Part shown: positions 7,586-16,257 of the stretch, one piece after another
Position numbering within the stretch: the stretch's first letter is position 1
Layout: each line of letters starts with the position of its first letter
Source of the DNA: Rhodococcoides kroppenstedtii
Lineage (GTDB): Bacteria > Actinomycetota > Actinomycetes > Mycobacteriales > Mycobacteriaceae
Direction of reading: 5' to 3'
DNA length: 64,000 nt
NCBI RefSeq assembly: GCF_900111805.1
Contig: NZ_FOJN01000006.1
Span: 124,001-188,000 of the forward strand
Notes under the pieces: generated by a model
What the model was told of the DNA's origin: nothing
Databases searched by the model: none
The model's input: only the letters and a program-made list of their open reading frames with translations
Position numbers and translations under genes: made by a program

Positions 7586-9649
7586 TCAGATCTTCCAGAC
7601 CGCCACGACGGACGGGCGCGGCTGAGAGTCGCCGCCGTCAGGCCAGTGCGAGGCCGGAGCGTCGGCGCTGGCGTCGTCGAGCTCGCCCGGGTGCTGGACC
7701 GACACCACGACGCGCTGCTCCTGCACGATCGGCCCGCAGGTCTCGGCGCCCTTCGGCACCGTGAGGAACTGCTTGGTCTGGCCGCGGCGCTCGCCGTCGA
7801 GCACCACCGAGAACAGGCCGTCGTTCGATTCCAGCGCGTTGCCGTCGGTGGAGACCCACAGGTTGCCCGCCGGGTCGAACGCGAGGTTGTCCGGGCAGCT
7901 GATGGGGCTGACCTGCGACTTGTCGAAGCCGCCGAAGTACGTGTCGGCGGCCTCGGGGTCGCCGCACACCAGGAGCAGGTTCCACGTGAAACTCGTTCCC
8001 GCGTGGTCGTCGTCGAGTTCGAGGACCTGGCCGTTCTTGTTCTTGTTGCGGGGGTTGGCCTCGTCGGCGGGGGCCTTGCCCTCGGTACCGCGGTTGGAGT
8101 TGTTGGTCAGCGCCACGTACACCTTGCCCGTCACCGGGTTGGGCTCGAAGTCTTCCGGCCGATCCATCTTGGTGGCGCCGACCTTGTCCCCGGCCTGGCG
8201 GGTGAACACCGCCACCTCCTCCGCCGACATGCCGTCGACGAGGGACTCCCCGCGTCCGTCCTCGCCCGTGCGCAGCAACGGGATCCACTCGCCCTTGCCG
8301 GCGAAGGTGCCCGAGGCGGGCAGCGTTCCGCTGCCGTCGATCTCGTCGGGCGAGTCACCGGTGAGCTTGGCGACGTACAGGGTGCCCGCGTCGAGCAGCG
8401 TCAGGTTGGACCGCATGGCCGCAGGTCCGGTGCCCTGCATCATCTTTCGCGACGAGACGAACTTGTACATGTAGTCGAAGCGCTCGTCGTCACCGCTGTA
8501 GGCGACCACGGTGCCGTCGTCGGTGACGTGAATGGTTGCGGCCTCGTGCTTGAACCGTCCGAGGGCGGTGTGCTTGATCGGGGTCGACGTCGGATCCCAC
8601 GGGTTCACCTCAACCACCCAGCCGAAGCGGTTGACCTCGTTGGGCTCCTGGGCCAGGTCGAAGCGCTTGTCGAAACGCTCCCACTTCCGTTCGGACGCAG
8701 CACCTTCCACGCCGTACCGAGCCAGACGTGCCGCCGCCGTCGGATCGGTCACCGACTCGGCGTTGGCGAAGTACTGGTTGATGTTCTCCTCGCCGGAGAG
8801 CACCGTGCCCCACGGCGTGAGACCGCCCGAGCAGTTGTTGAACGTGCCGAGGACCTTGGTGCCCGTCGGATCGGCCGAGGTCTTGAGGAAGTCCGAACCC
8901 GCGGCCGGACCGGTGAGCACGAACTCGGTGGTGCCGGTGATGCGACGGTTGTACCGACCCATCTGCGGCGTGAGGCGTCCGGATCCGTTCTCGCCCTTCA
9001 CCTCCACGACGGACAGGCCGTGGGCGGCGAGGCCGATGGCGGCCTGCTCGGCGGTGGGGTTCTCGGCGTCGTACCCCCGGAAGAGGAACGGTTCCGTCGT
9101 GTACTCGTGGTTGACCACGAGGAGGTAGTCCGTGCTGGACCCGTCGATCGGCAGGAGTCCCGCGAAGTCGTTGTTGAAGCCGAACTGCTTCTCCTGGGCC
9201 GCGGCGGTCTGATTGTCGAAGTCGAACTCCGGCGCACCCGCGACCACCGGGTCACCCCACCGGATCACGACGGCCTGCTCGTGGCCCTCGGGGATCACCA
9301 CGGCGTCCTCGGTGTTGGGCGCCACCGCGGCGAACTCGAGACCGCGCGGCTCGGGGGGCAGGGTGGACGACGGATCGGCCGTCGTCGCCGTGCCGGACTC
9401 GTTTCCGCCGCCGCACGCCGCGAGGGCCGTGGTCGCGCCGACGGCCACCACGGCCATCGCCCCGCCCTTGAGAATGCCGCGTCGCGACATCGCCGTCTTC
9501 ACGACGTCGCCGAAGTACTCCCCGGTCGAGGTGTTGGGTACCTCGTGGAAGCAGGCGTCGCCGCACTTGTAGCGGCAGGTGAGGTTCGAGCGCGAGGAGC
9601 GGCCGTCGTGGGCGTGCACGACGTGCAGGGACAGCGGAATCGTGGTCAC
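7586..9649 (-). CDS. phoX: PhoX/DUF839-family exported alkaline phosphatase
   Basis: A large secreted phosphatase of the PhoX family (Pfam DUF839). PhoX enzymes are Tat-exported, need calcium and iron, and release phosphate from organic esters. I use a GTG start at 9649 (687 residues) because the Cys-containing stretch RSNLTCRYKCGDACFHEVPN and EYFGDVV are conserved at the N-terminus of actinobacterial members. The twin-Arg segment MSRRGILKGGAM and hydrophobic core follow it near residues 54-80, ending AACGGG. Later motifs include WGTVLSGEENINQYF and DNLAFDPAGNLWVSTDGN. An 11-bp direct repeat like a PHO box lies 66-83 bp upstream of the start. The exact start is uncertain; no strong ribosome site is visible. 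Confidence 0.82.
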   Translation of the reverse strand: MTTIPLSLHVVHAHDGRSSRSNLTCRYKCGDACFHEVPNTSTGEYFGDVVKTAMSRRGILKGGAMAVVAVGATTALAACGGGNESGTATTADPSSTLPPEPRGLEFAAVAPNTEDAVVIPEGHEQAVVIRWGDPVVAGAPEFDFDNQTAAAQEKQFGFNNDFAGLLPIDGSSTDYLLVVNHEYTTEPFLFRGYDAENPTAEQAAIGLAAHGLSVVEVKGENGSGRLTPQMGRYNRRITGTTEFVLTGPAAGSDFLKTSADPTGTKVLGTFNNCSGGLTPWGTVLSGEENINQYFANAESVTDPTAAARLARYGVEGAASERKWERFDKRFDLAQEPNEVNRFGWVVEVNPWDPTSTPIKHTALGRFKHEAATIHVTDDGTVVAYSGDDERFDYMYKFVSSRKMMQGTGPAAMRSNLTLLDAGTLYVAKLTGDSPDEIDGSGTLPASGTFAGKGEWIPLLRTGEDGRGESLVDGMSAEEVAVFTRQAGDKVGATKMDRPEDFEPNPVTGKVYVALTNNSNRGTEGKAPADEANPRNKNKNGQVLELDDDHAGTSFTWNLLLVCGDPEAADTYFGGFDKSQVSPISCPDNLAFDPAGNLWVSTDGNALESNDGLFSVVLDGERRGQTKQFLTVPKGAETCGPIVQEQRVVVSVQHPGELDDASADAPASHWPDGGDSQPRPSVVAVWKI

Positions 9650-9710
9650 CGGCAGACCGTAGGAAATCCAGGCAAAAGACAGCCGGAACGCAGGCGACGG
9701 CGGAGAACCC

Positions 9711-9732
9711 GACAGGTGAACGGAAAGCGAAC
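9711..9732 (-). promoter_or_regulatory. PHO-box-like direct repeat upstream of phoX
   Basis: Read on the minus strand, GTTCGCTTTCC is followed directly by GTTCACCTGTC. These are two 11-bp units with the GTTCACC core known for PhoP/RegX3-type phosphate-starvation operators in actinobacteria. It lies in the divergent space between phoX and the alpha/beta hydrolase gene, so it could serve both. Period and core match the known box; binding is inferred. Confidence 0.6.
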
Positions 9733-9806
9733 ACGTGTCACGTTTCGATGCGTCGGGTATGCGAAGGCAACGCGCTCGCAGAGCGGTAGCCGACGAAGGA
9801 GACGCC

Positions 9807-10640
9807 ATGCCCATGCTCTCGGTGGGAGTCGAGAACGACACCCCGATCGACCTGCACTACCAGGACCGCGGCGAGGGCGCTCCCGTGGTGCTCATCCATG
9901 GCTGGCCGCTGAACGCGCGGTCCTGGGAAGCGCAGATCACCTCCCTGCTCGATGCCGGCCACCGCGTGGTGACCTACGACCGTCGCGGGTTCGGCAGCTC
10001 GTCGCAGCCCGAGTCCGGCTACGACTACGACACGTTCGCCGCCGACCTGTCGGTCCTGCTCGAGACTCTCGACCTGCGGGGCGCCACCCTCGTGGGCTTC
10101 TCCATGGGCGGCGGTGAGGTGGTGCGGTACCTGGCCAAGTACGGCAGCGAGCGCGTCGCCAAGGCCGTGCTGGCCGGAGCGGTACCGCCGTACCTCTACA
10201 AGACCGACGACAACCCGGACGGCGGACTCGACGACGAGACGATCCAGGGCTTCCTCGACGGCGTGGAGAACGATCGGAACGCGTTCATCGACGGCTTCGC
10301 GACCAACTTCTTCAGCGCGAACGGCGAGCTGAAGGTCAGCGAGGAGACCCGGCAGTACGCCGTCGACATGGCTGCGGAGGCCTCCACCACCGCGATGCTC
10401 GGCTGCGTGAAGGCATTCTCCTACACCGACTTCCGCGACGATCTGCCGAAGATCGACGTTCCCACCCTCGTGATCCACGGCGACGCCGACGCGATCGTGC
10501 CCTTCGAGGTCAGCGGCAGGCGCTCGCACGAGGCCATCGCGGATTCCTCCCTCGTCGTGGTCGAGGGCGGGCCCCACGGGTTCAACGCCTCGCACCCGGA
10601 CGAGTTCAACGCCGCCGTGCTGGAGTTCCTCGCGCGCTGA
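9807..10640 (+). CDS. Alpha/beta hydrolase, non-heme chloroperoxidase-like
   Basis: A 277-residue hydrolase of the arylesterase / cofactor-free chloroperoxidase group. The oxyanion-hole motif HGWPLNARSW is at residues 31-40. The nucleophile elbow is GFSMGGGE (Ser at about 99), the acid is in HGDADAIVP, and the catalytic His is in GGPHGFNASH near the end. The lid region matches the bacterial haloperoxidase type. The ATG at 9807 has a clear GAAGGAG ribosome site. It is divergent from phoX and followed by a strong hairpin terminator. The natural substrate is unknown; a promiscuous esterase/perhydrolase is likely. Confidence 0.87.
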   Translation: MPMLSVGVENDTPIDLHYQDRGEGAPVVLIHGWPLNARSWEAQITSLLDAGHRVVTYDRRGFGSSSQPESGYDYDTFAADLSVLLETLDLRGATLVGFSMGGGEVVRYLAKYGSERVAKAVLAGAVPPYLYKTDDNPDGGLDDETIQGFLDGVENDRNAFIDGFATNFFSANGELKVSEETRQYAVDMAAEASTTAMLGCVKAFSYTDFRDDLPKIDVPTLVIHGDADAIVPFEVSGRRSHEAIADSSLVVVEGGPHGFNASHPDEFNAAVLEFLAR

Positions 10641-10722
10641 CCTGCCTGCCTGCACACGGAACGCCCCGATCGACGGGAAACCGCCGATCGGGGCGTGCTG
10701 TGTGCGGTGGCGCAGGTGTCAG
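10639..10722. repeat. Terminator-containing repeat, copy A
   Basis: An 84-bp sequence that recurs almost unchanged at 12073-12157, with about 3 substitutions and one 1-nt insertion; the central 56 bp are identical. It contains a perfect 12-bp stem (10661-10672 with 10685-10696, 12-nt loop). That stem is a bidirectional terminator between the converging hydrolase and formaldehyde dehydrogenase genes. Copy A runs from the hydrolase stop codon to the dehydrogenase stop codon. Confidence 0.85.
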
Positions 10723-11939
10723 GCGGCGCCGAGCAACCCGTGCGGGTCGAGCACGAACTTGGTGGCCTCGCCGCGGTCGAAGTCGGCGTAGCCCTGCGGG
10801 GCCTGCTCGAGGCCGATGGCCCGGGCGTTGACGGCCTTCGCGATCTGCACGCGGTCGTGGAGGATCGCCATCATCAGCCCGCGGTGATATTTCATCGTGG
10901 GGCACTGGCCGGTGGTGAAGGCCAGCGACTTGGCCCAGCCGGTCCCCAGGCTCAGCGACAGGGATCCCTTCTTGGCGGCCTCGTCGGATGCACCCGGGTC
11001 GCCCGTGACGTACAGGCCGGGAATGCCGAGCGATCCGCCCGCCGCGGTGATGTCCATCAGCGAATTCAGCACGGTGGCCGGCGCCTCGGTCGCACTACCG
11101 TCACCGTGTCCGCGGGCCTCGAAGCCGACGGCGTCCACGCCGCAGTCCACCTCAGGGACGCCGAGGAGTTGCTCGATCTGGTCCGCCGGATCACCCTTCG
11201 ACACGTCGACCGTCTCGCAACCGAAGCTCCGCGCCTGTGCGAGTCGGTCCTCGTTGAGGTCTCCGACGATCACCACGGCGGCGCCGAGGAGTTGGGCGCT
11301 GGCGGCCGCGGCGAGGCCGACGGGTCCGGCGCCGGCGATGTAGACCGTCGACCCCACTCCGACACCGGCGGTGACGCACCCGTGGAACCCGGTGGGGAAG
11401 ATGTCCGACAGCATGGTCAGGTCGAGGATCTTCTCCATGGCTTGATCGCGATCGGGGAACTTCAGGAGGTTCCAGTCCGCGTAGGGCACCATGACGTACT
11501 GCGCTTGACCGCCGACCCAGCCGCCCATGTCGACGTAGCCGTACGCGGCACCGGGCCGATCGGGGTTGACGTTCAGGCAGATTCCGGTCTTGCGCTCCTT
11601 GCAGTTGCGACACCGGCCGCAGGCGATGTTGAACGGCACCGAGCACAGATCGCCCACCTTCACGAACTCCACGCCCGGTCCCACCTCGACCACCTCACCG
11701 GTGATCTCGTGGCCCAGCACCAGGCCCTCCGGGGCCGTGGTCCGACCACGCACCATGTGCTGATCGCTGCCACAGATGTTGGTGGACACCACTTTCAGGA
11801 TGACGCCGTGCGGGCATTCGCGGCCCACGCTCGCCGGGTTCACCCCCGGCCCGTCCTGCAGGGTGAAGCTGGGGAAGTCGATGTCGATCACCTCGACCTT
11901 CCCGGCTCCGGCGTAGGCAACGGCTCTGTTGTCCGACAT
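10719..11939 (-). CDS. fdhA: Glutathione-independent formaldehyde dehydrogenase (zinc alcohol dehydrogenase family)
   Basis: A zinc- and NAD-dependent medium-chain dehydrogenase of 406 residues, resembling Pseudomonas putida formaldehyde dehydrogenase/dismutase. The catalytic zinc site is STNICGSDQHMVRGRT with GHEITGEVVEVG. The structural zinc loop has CGRCRNCKERKTGIC. The coenzyme fold has GAGPVGLAAAASAQLLG. The long C-terminal insert with GSLSLSLGTGWAKSLAF is typical of the FdhA branch and absent from ordinary ADHs. The ATG at 11939 has a GGGAGA ribosome site; an upstream in-frame start at 11981 lacks one. The gene is monocistronic, bracketed by two copies of a terminator repeat. Dismutation of other aldehydes is possible. 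Confidence 0.88.
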   Translation of the reverse strand: MSDNRAVAYAGAGKVEVIDIDFPSFTLQDGPGVNPASVGRECPHGVILKVVSTNICGSDQHMVRGRTTAPEGLVLGHEITGEVVEVGPGVEFVKVGDLCSVPFNIACGRCRNCKERKTGICLNVNPDRPGAAYGYVDMGGWVGGQAQYVMVPYADWNLLKFPDRDQAMEKILDLTMLSDIFPTGFHGCVTAGVGVGSTVYIAGAGPVGLAAAASAQLLGAAVVIVGDLNEDRLAQARSFGCETVDVSKGDPADQIEQLLGVPEVDCGVDAVGFEARGHGDGSATEAPATVLNSLMDITAAGGSLGIPGLYVTGDPGASDEAAKKGSLSLSLGTGWAKSLAFTTGQCPTMKYHRGLMMAILHDRVQIAKAVNARAIGLEQAPQGYADFDRGEATKFVLDPHGLLGAA

Positions 11940-11971
11940 GGGTTCTCCCGTCTCGTCGATCACGATGGCCG

Positions 11972-12003
11972 GTGCAGGCATGCCTGGATGCGCATGCCGG
12001 CAC
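11972..12003. promoter_or_regulatory. Operator-like inverted repeat upstream of fdhA
   Basis: Arms GTGCAGGCATGC (11972-11983) and GCATGCCGGCAC (11992-12003) pair over 12 bp with one mismatch and an 8-nt spacer. They lie 33-64 bp before the fdhA start codon, where a promoter would be. It may bind a regulator of formaldehyde or alcohol oxidation. There is no T-tract, so it is unlikely to be a terminator. No regulator gene is adjacent. Confidence 0.4.
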
Positions 12004-12072
12004 CGATCTCGACGGTACGGGAGTCGGTGTGATGCCGGTCACGAACGGAGGCGACACGGAGTCTCGCGCGTC

Positions 12073-12157
12073 GACCTGCCTGGCTGCACACGACACGCCC
12101 CGATCGACGGGAAACCGCCGATCGGGGCGTGCTGTGTGCGGTGGCGCAGGTTGTCAG
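12073..12157. repeat. Terminator-containing repeat, copy B
   Basis: Second copy of the 84-bp repeat at 10639-10722. It has the same perfect 12-bp stem (12095-12106 with 12119-12130, loop ACGGGAAACCGC). It ends at the stop codon of the ABC ATPase gene, so it terminates that operon. The two copies are direct repeats and enclose fdhA with its promoter, about 1.43 kb from repeat start to repeat start. A shorter relative is at 23489-23540. Confidence 0.85.
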
Positions 12158-12897
12158 AGCACCTCGGAGAGGAACCGCTTGAGACGGTCGGTCTCCGGGT
12201 CGTCGAAGAGCGCGGCGGGCGGGCCCACCTCGACGGCGCTGCCGTGGTCCATGAAGAGCACGCGGTCCGACACCGAGCGGGCGAAGCCCATCTCGTGGGT
12301 GACCACGACCATCGTCATGCCGCCGGTCGCGAGGTCGGCCATGAGCGCGAGCACGCCCTTGACCAGCTCCGGGTCCAGGGCGGAGGTGGCCTCGTCGAAG
12401 AACATGACCTGCGGGGTCATGGCCAACGCCCGCGCGATGGCGACACGCTGCTGCTGACCGCCGGAGAGGTTGCCGGGACGCGAGCCCGCCTTCTCCTTCA
12501 GCCCCACCTTGTCGAGTTGCTCCAGGGCGACCTCGCGGGCCGCCTCCTTGCTCTGCCCCTTGAGCTTCCACGGGCCCAGCGCCACGTTGTCCAGCACGGT
12601 CCGGTGCGGAAAGAGGTTGAACTGCTGGAACACCATGCCGATGCGCTGACGCAGCGCGTCGGGGTCGTCCTTCAGCACGGACTTGCCGTCCAGCAGGATG
12701 TCGCCCTGCTCCGGTTCGTGCAGGCGGTTCAGCACGCGCAGAAGCGTCGACTTCCCGGAGCCCGACGGGCCGATGACGGTGGTGGTGGACCCGGCGGCGA
12801 CGTCGATGCTCACGCCCCGCAGGACCTTGTTGGCGCCGAAGGACAGATGCAGGTCGCGTCCGGCGAGGGAGACGCCGGTGAGTGTCTCGGTGGTCAT
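12154..12897 (-). CDS. Polar amino acid ABC transporter ATPase (GlnQ/HisP type)
   Basis: The cytoplasmic ATPase of an amino-acid importer, 247 residues. Walker A is GPSGSGKST, the Q-loop is [19 protein letters not shown] (the GlnQ/HisP form), the signature is [15 protein letters not shown], Walker B is [12 protein letters not shown], and the switch His is in VTHEMGFA. It starts 1 nt after the stop of the fused binding protein/permease gene (TGA-C-ATG), so the two form one operon. A hairpin terminator follows directly. The PAAT family imports glutamine, glutamate, histidine, arginine and similar; which one is not resolved. Confidence 0.92.
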   Translation of the reverse strand: MTTETLTGVSLAGRDLHLSFGANKVLRGVSIDVAAGSTTTVIGPSGSGKSTLLRVLNRLHEPEQGDILLDGKSVLKDDPDALRQRIGMVFQQFNLFPHRTVLDNVALGPWKLKGQSKEAAREVALEQLDKVGLKEKAGSRPGNLSGGQQQRVAIARALAMTPQVMFFDEATSALDPELVKGVLALMADLATGGMTMVVVTHEMGFARSVSDRVLFMDHGSAVEVGPPAALFDDPETDRLKRFLSEVL

Positions 12898-12898
12898 G

Positions 12899-14710
12899 TC
12901 AGCCTCTTTCCACGACGATGGCCTGCTCGACCGGGTCGAGGGTCTTCTCCGCACGGCCCGTGCGGAGGCGCTTGTCGATGTAGTTGACCAGGTGGGTCAG
13001 CGGAACGGTCATGGCCAGGTACACCAGGCCGGCGGCCACCAGGGGTGACAGGTTGCCGGTCTGCGCGTTGAGGTCGCGGCCCACGGCGAACAGCTCGCGC
13101 TGGGTGGCGAGCAGGCCGAGGAAGTAGATCAGCGAGGAGTCCTTGATCAGCGAGATGAACTGGTTCACCAGAGCCGGCAGGACCCGTCGCACACCCTGCG
13201 GCACCACGACCAGGCGCATCGCGCCGCGGTAGCCGAAGCCGAGCGCGCGCGCCGCCTCGAGCTGACCGCGCTCGACCGACTGGATGCCGGAGCGGAAGAT
13301 CTCGCCGATGTAGGCCGCGGCCAGCAGCGAGAGCGCCAGCGCGCCGAGCCAGTACGGGTTGTTGCCGGTCAGGCTGCTGGTCACCGGGCCGATGCCCAGA
13401 CCGATGATCAGAATGATGACGACGGCGGGCAGGCCGCGGAAGATGTCGGTGTACACCCGCGCGGGCCAGCGCAGCCAGCGCGAGCGGGACAGCCCCGCAA
13501 GGGCGAGCAGCATGCCGAGCACGGTGCCGATGACGCCCGACGCGAGCGCCAGGATCAGCGTGTTCGGCAGGCCGGTCTTCAGCAGGTCCGGGATGGCCCG
13601 CTTGTAGAGCTCCCAGTCGAAGAACGTGTCCCCGAGCTGCTGCAGCGTCGACTTCGGTGCGACGGCCTGCGCGGCGGGGGCGGCGGCGTCGTTCTCCGCC
13701 GCGATGGCCGCGAAGTCGGGGAGATCCGGCTGCGGGGCGGCCTTGCTGCCCGGCTTGAATCCCTCGGGCAGCTCGCGCGGCACCCAGTCCGAGTACAGCT
13801 GCGCCCACGTGCCGTCGGCGATCACGGCGTCGAGTCCGGAGTTCAGCGCGTCGATCAGCGGCTGGTTGTCCCGCGCGACGGCCCACCCGACGAAGTTGTT
13901 GAGCGAGAACGTGTTCTGCGTGATCGCGGTGCCGTCCTCCGGCTTCACCAGACCTTCGGCCTGCTGCGACGGAGCGACCCACGCGTCGATCTGCCCGGTG
14001 CGCAGATTCGCGTAGGCGGTGTTGTAGTCGGGGAACTTCACCGGGTCGAGGCCGAGGGTGTTGACGACGTAGTCGTCCTGCACCGTGCCCTGCACCACGC
14101 CGATGCGGGTGGTGGGGCCGAGGTCCTCGAAGGCGGTGATGGGGCCGCCGGCCTTCGCGACGAGGGAGAAGTAGCCGAAGTCGTACCCGTTGGTGAACCC
14201 GACCGTGTTGCGACGCTCGTCGGTGGTGGTGATCGACGACGAGCCGACGTCGAACCGTCGCCCCGCCACCTGCGCGAGCAGGCCGGAGAACTCGGTGCCG
14301 GAGAACGTCACCTGCAGGCCGAGCTTCGCCGCGACCGCCTTCAGCAGCTCGTTGTCGTACCCGGTGTACGTGCCCGAGCCGTCGACGCAGATGCTCGGCG
14401 GGGCGTCGGACAGGGTGCCGACGGTGAGGGTGCCCGGCGTGATCAACCCGAGTTGCGCGGTGTCGATGCGATCGAGCGGCGTCACGGACGGCGTGGTGTA
14501 CCGGTCCTCCGACGCGGCGGCGGCCGCGGCGTCGAAGTTGGTGGGCACCGACGACGCACTCTCGACGCCTGGGGGCGCGCAGAGTTCGGTGGGTGCGGAG
14601 GCGGCCGCGGTGTCGCCGTCCGACGACGACCCGCACCCGGCGAGCAGACCCGCGAGAAGAAGGACGAGAACCACGGCGACGGACGTTCGCCCCGTGCGGT
14701 GCGCGTGCAT
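12899..14710 (-). CDS. Fused substrate-binding protein and permease of an amino acid ABC importer
   Basis: A 603-residue protein joining two normally separate subunits. Residues 1-25 are a lipoprotein signal ([13 protein letters not shown], lipobox LAGC). Residues about 55-310 are an SBP_bac_3 domain: [34 protein letters not shown] and [23 protein letters not shown]. After a short linker, residues about 370-590 are the HisM/GlnP-type permease with about five helices. They include [15 protein letters not shown] and the EAA loop [21 protein letters not shown]. The binding domain is thus tethered both by lipid and by the permease. It has a single permease partner, so it probably acts as a homodimer with the downstream ATPase. 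Confidence 0.9.
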   Translation of the reverse strand: MHAHRTGRTSVAVVLVLLLAGLLAGCGSSSDGDTAAASAPTELCAPPGVESASSVPTNFDAAAAAASEDRYTTPSVTPLDRIDTAQLGLITPGTLTVGTLSDAPPSICVDGSGTYTGYDNELLKAVAAKLGLQVTFSGTEFSGLLAQVAGRRFDVGSSSITTTDERRNTVGFTNGYDFGYFSLVAKAGGPITAFEDLGPTTRIGVVQGTVQDDYVVNTLGLDPVKFPDYNTAYANLRTGQIDAWVAPSQQAEGLVKPEDGTAITQNTFSLNNFVGWAVARDNQPLIDALNSGLDAVIADGTWAQLYSDWVPRELPEGFKPGSKAAPQPDLPDFAAIAAENDAAAPAAQAVAPKSTLQQLGDTFFDWELYKRAIPDLLKTGLPNTLILALASGVIGTVLGMLLALAGLSRSRWLRWPARVYTDIFRGLPAVVIILIIGLGIGPVTSSLTGNNPYWLGALALSLLAAAYIGEIFRSGIQSVERGQLEAARALGFGYRGAMRLVVVPQGVRRVLPALVNQFISLIKDSSLIYFLGLLATQRELFAVGRDLNAQTGNLSPLVAAGLVYLAMTVPLTHLVNYIDKRLRTGRAEKTLDPVEQAIVVERG

Positions 14711-14885
14711 GCCGAGAACAGTAGGTCGCCTGCGCCGGAATCACCGAAACGGTCATCACGCAATGGTTCGGCTCAGTGATCTCCTGCCGTTCCACGTCCG
14801 TGACCGGGGGTCTACTCTCCGTCGGGGCGCGGGCGACGGGTCGGAACGACGGCAGGGCCGGCGCCGGGGGACGAGAGGCGATCGT

Positions 14886-16247
14886 ATGAACACCGGTCTC
14901 GACTATCCGGTCATGGGTTCACCGGACGCGGGCAACACGGCGTGGGTGCTGGCGAGTGCGGCGATGGTGCTGCTGATGACTCCGGGGCTCGCCTTCTTCT
15001 ACGGCGGCATGGTCCGGGCGAAGAGCGTGCTCAACATGATGATGATGAGCCTGTCGGCCATCGGTGTCGTGTGGGTGCTGTGGGTCCTCTACGGCTATTC
15101 GATGGTGTTCGGCGAGAGCAGCCTCGGCGGCTGGATCGGGGACCCCCGACAGTTCGCGGGCCTGACCGAGCTCGTCGGTGGCACCTACTCCGCCGGCAGC
15201 GGCCCGGTGGACATTCCCCTGGTGGGTACCGTTCCCGCGCTGGTGTTCGTGGCGTTCCAGGCCGGGTTCGCCATGGTCACCGTGGCCCTGGTGTCCGGTG
15301 CGGTGGCGGATCGGATGCGCTTCGTACCGTGGGTCGTCTTCGCGGGGGTGTGGTCGACGCTGGTGTACTTCCCCGTCGCGCACTGGGTCTTCGCCCTCGA
15401 CGGTCTGACGGCGCGGACCGGCGGGTGGATCGCGAACGAGTTGAGGGCGATCGACTTCGCCGGTGGTACCGCCGTCGAGATCAACGCCGGCGCCGCCGGA
15501 CTCGCGCTCGCGGTGGTCGTCGGGAAGCGGCGCGGCTGGCCGCGCGAGGCGATGCGACCGCATAACCCGCCCGCCGTGATGGTGGGCGCGGGCCTGCTGT
15601 GGTTCGGCTGGTTCGGCTTCAACGCCGGATCGTCGTTGGCGGCGGACGGTGTCGCCGCAGTGGCCTTGATCAACACGATGGGCGCGGGCGCGGTCTCGAT
15701 GGTGGCCTGGCTGGTGGTGGAGAAGATTCGCGACGGGAAGGCGACGTCGTTCGGTGCCGCGTCGGGCGTCGTCGCCGGGTTGGTGGCGATCACGCCGTCG
15801 TGCACGGCCGTGACGCCGATCGGGGCGCTGGGTGTCGGCGCCGCCGCCGGCGTCGCGTGCGCCCTCGCCATCGGTCTCGAGTACCGCTTCGGCTACGACG
15901 ACTCGCTCGACGTGGTCGGGGTGCACCTTGTCGGGGGCGTCGTCGGCACCCTCATGATCGGCCTCCTGGCCAGCAGTTCGATGCCGCCCGGCGTCGACGG
16001 ACTGCTCTACGGCGGCGGCCTCGCGCAACTCGGCCGTCAGGCCGTCGCGGTCGTCGTCGTCCTCACCTACTCGTTCGTGGTGACGGCGGCCATCGCCGCG
16101 GCGGTGAAGCTGACCATCGGGGTCCGAGCGGACCCGCAGCACGAGGTCGACGGGATCGACGAACACGAGCACGCGGAATCCGCGTACGAGTTCGCCTCCA
16201 CGCACGGCGGCGGCGGACTGTTCGGGAAGACCACGCCGCCGGCCTGA
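14886..16247 (+). CDS. amt: Ammonium transporter Amt
   Basis: An 11-helix Amt/Rh-family channel of 453 residues. Recognisable parts are TPGLAFFYGGMVRAKSVLNMMM (first helices, RAK loop), FQAGFAMVTVALVSGAVADRM (conserved periplasmic-gate Phe), YFPVAHWVF (pore His region) and GGTAVEINAGAAGLALAVVVGKR with its central Asn. PAVMVGAGLLWFGWFGFNAGS and DVVGVHLVGGVVGTLMIGLLA (second pore His) follow. The ATG at 14886 follows a GAGAGG site; longer in-frame extensions upstream are not protein-like. No glnB or glnD follows, unlike the usual amt-glnB-glnD operon, so this is a stand-alone copy. The C-terminal tail is acidic and His-rich. Confidence 0.93.
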   Translation: MNTGLDYPVMGSPDAGNTAWVLASAAMVLLMTPGLAFFYGGMVRAKSVLNMMMMSLSAIGVVWVLWVLYGYSMVFGESSLGGWIGDPRQFAGLTELVGGTYSAGSGPVDIPLVGTVPALVFVAFQAGFAMVTVALVSGAVADRMRFVPWVVFAGVWSTLVYFPVAHWVFALDGLTARTGGWIANELRAIDFAGGTAVEINAGAAGLALAVVVGKRRGWPREAMRPHNPPAVMVGAGLLWFGWFGFNAGSSLAADGVAAVALINTMGAGAVSMVAWLVVEKIRDGKATSFGAASGVVAGLVAITPSCTAVTPIGALGVGAAAGVACALAIGLEYRFGYDDSLDVVGVHLVGGVVGTLMIGLLASSSMPPGVDGLLYGGGLAQLGRQAVAVVVVLTYSFVVTAAIAAAVKLTIGVRADPQHEVDGIDEHEHAESAYEFASTHGGGGLFGKTTPPA

Positions 16248-16257
16248 CCCGCGGCGC

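Noticed and set aside
10639-12157. Insertion sequence or transposon around fdhA
   Set aside because: The flanking repeats are direct, carry no transposase gene and contain terminator hairpins; no target-site duplication is visible.
14711-14885. Possible GlnR box upstream of amt
   Set aside because: TCACCGAAACGG looked similar at first, but no GTnAC-n6-GAAAC pair with correct spacing is present on either strand.
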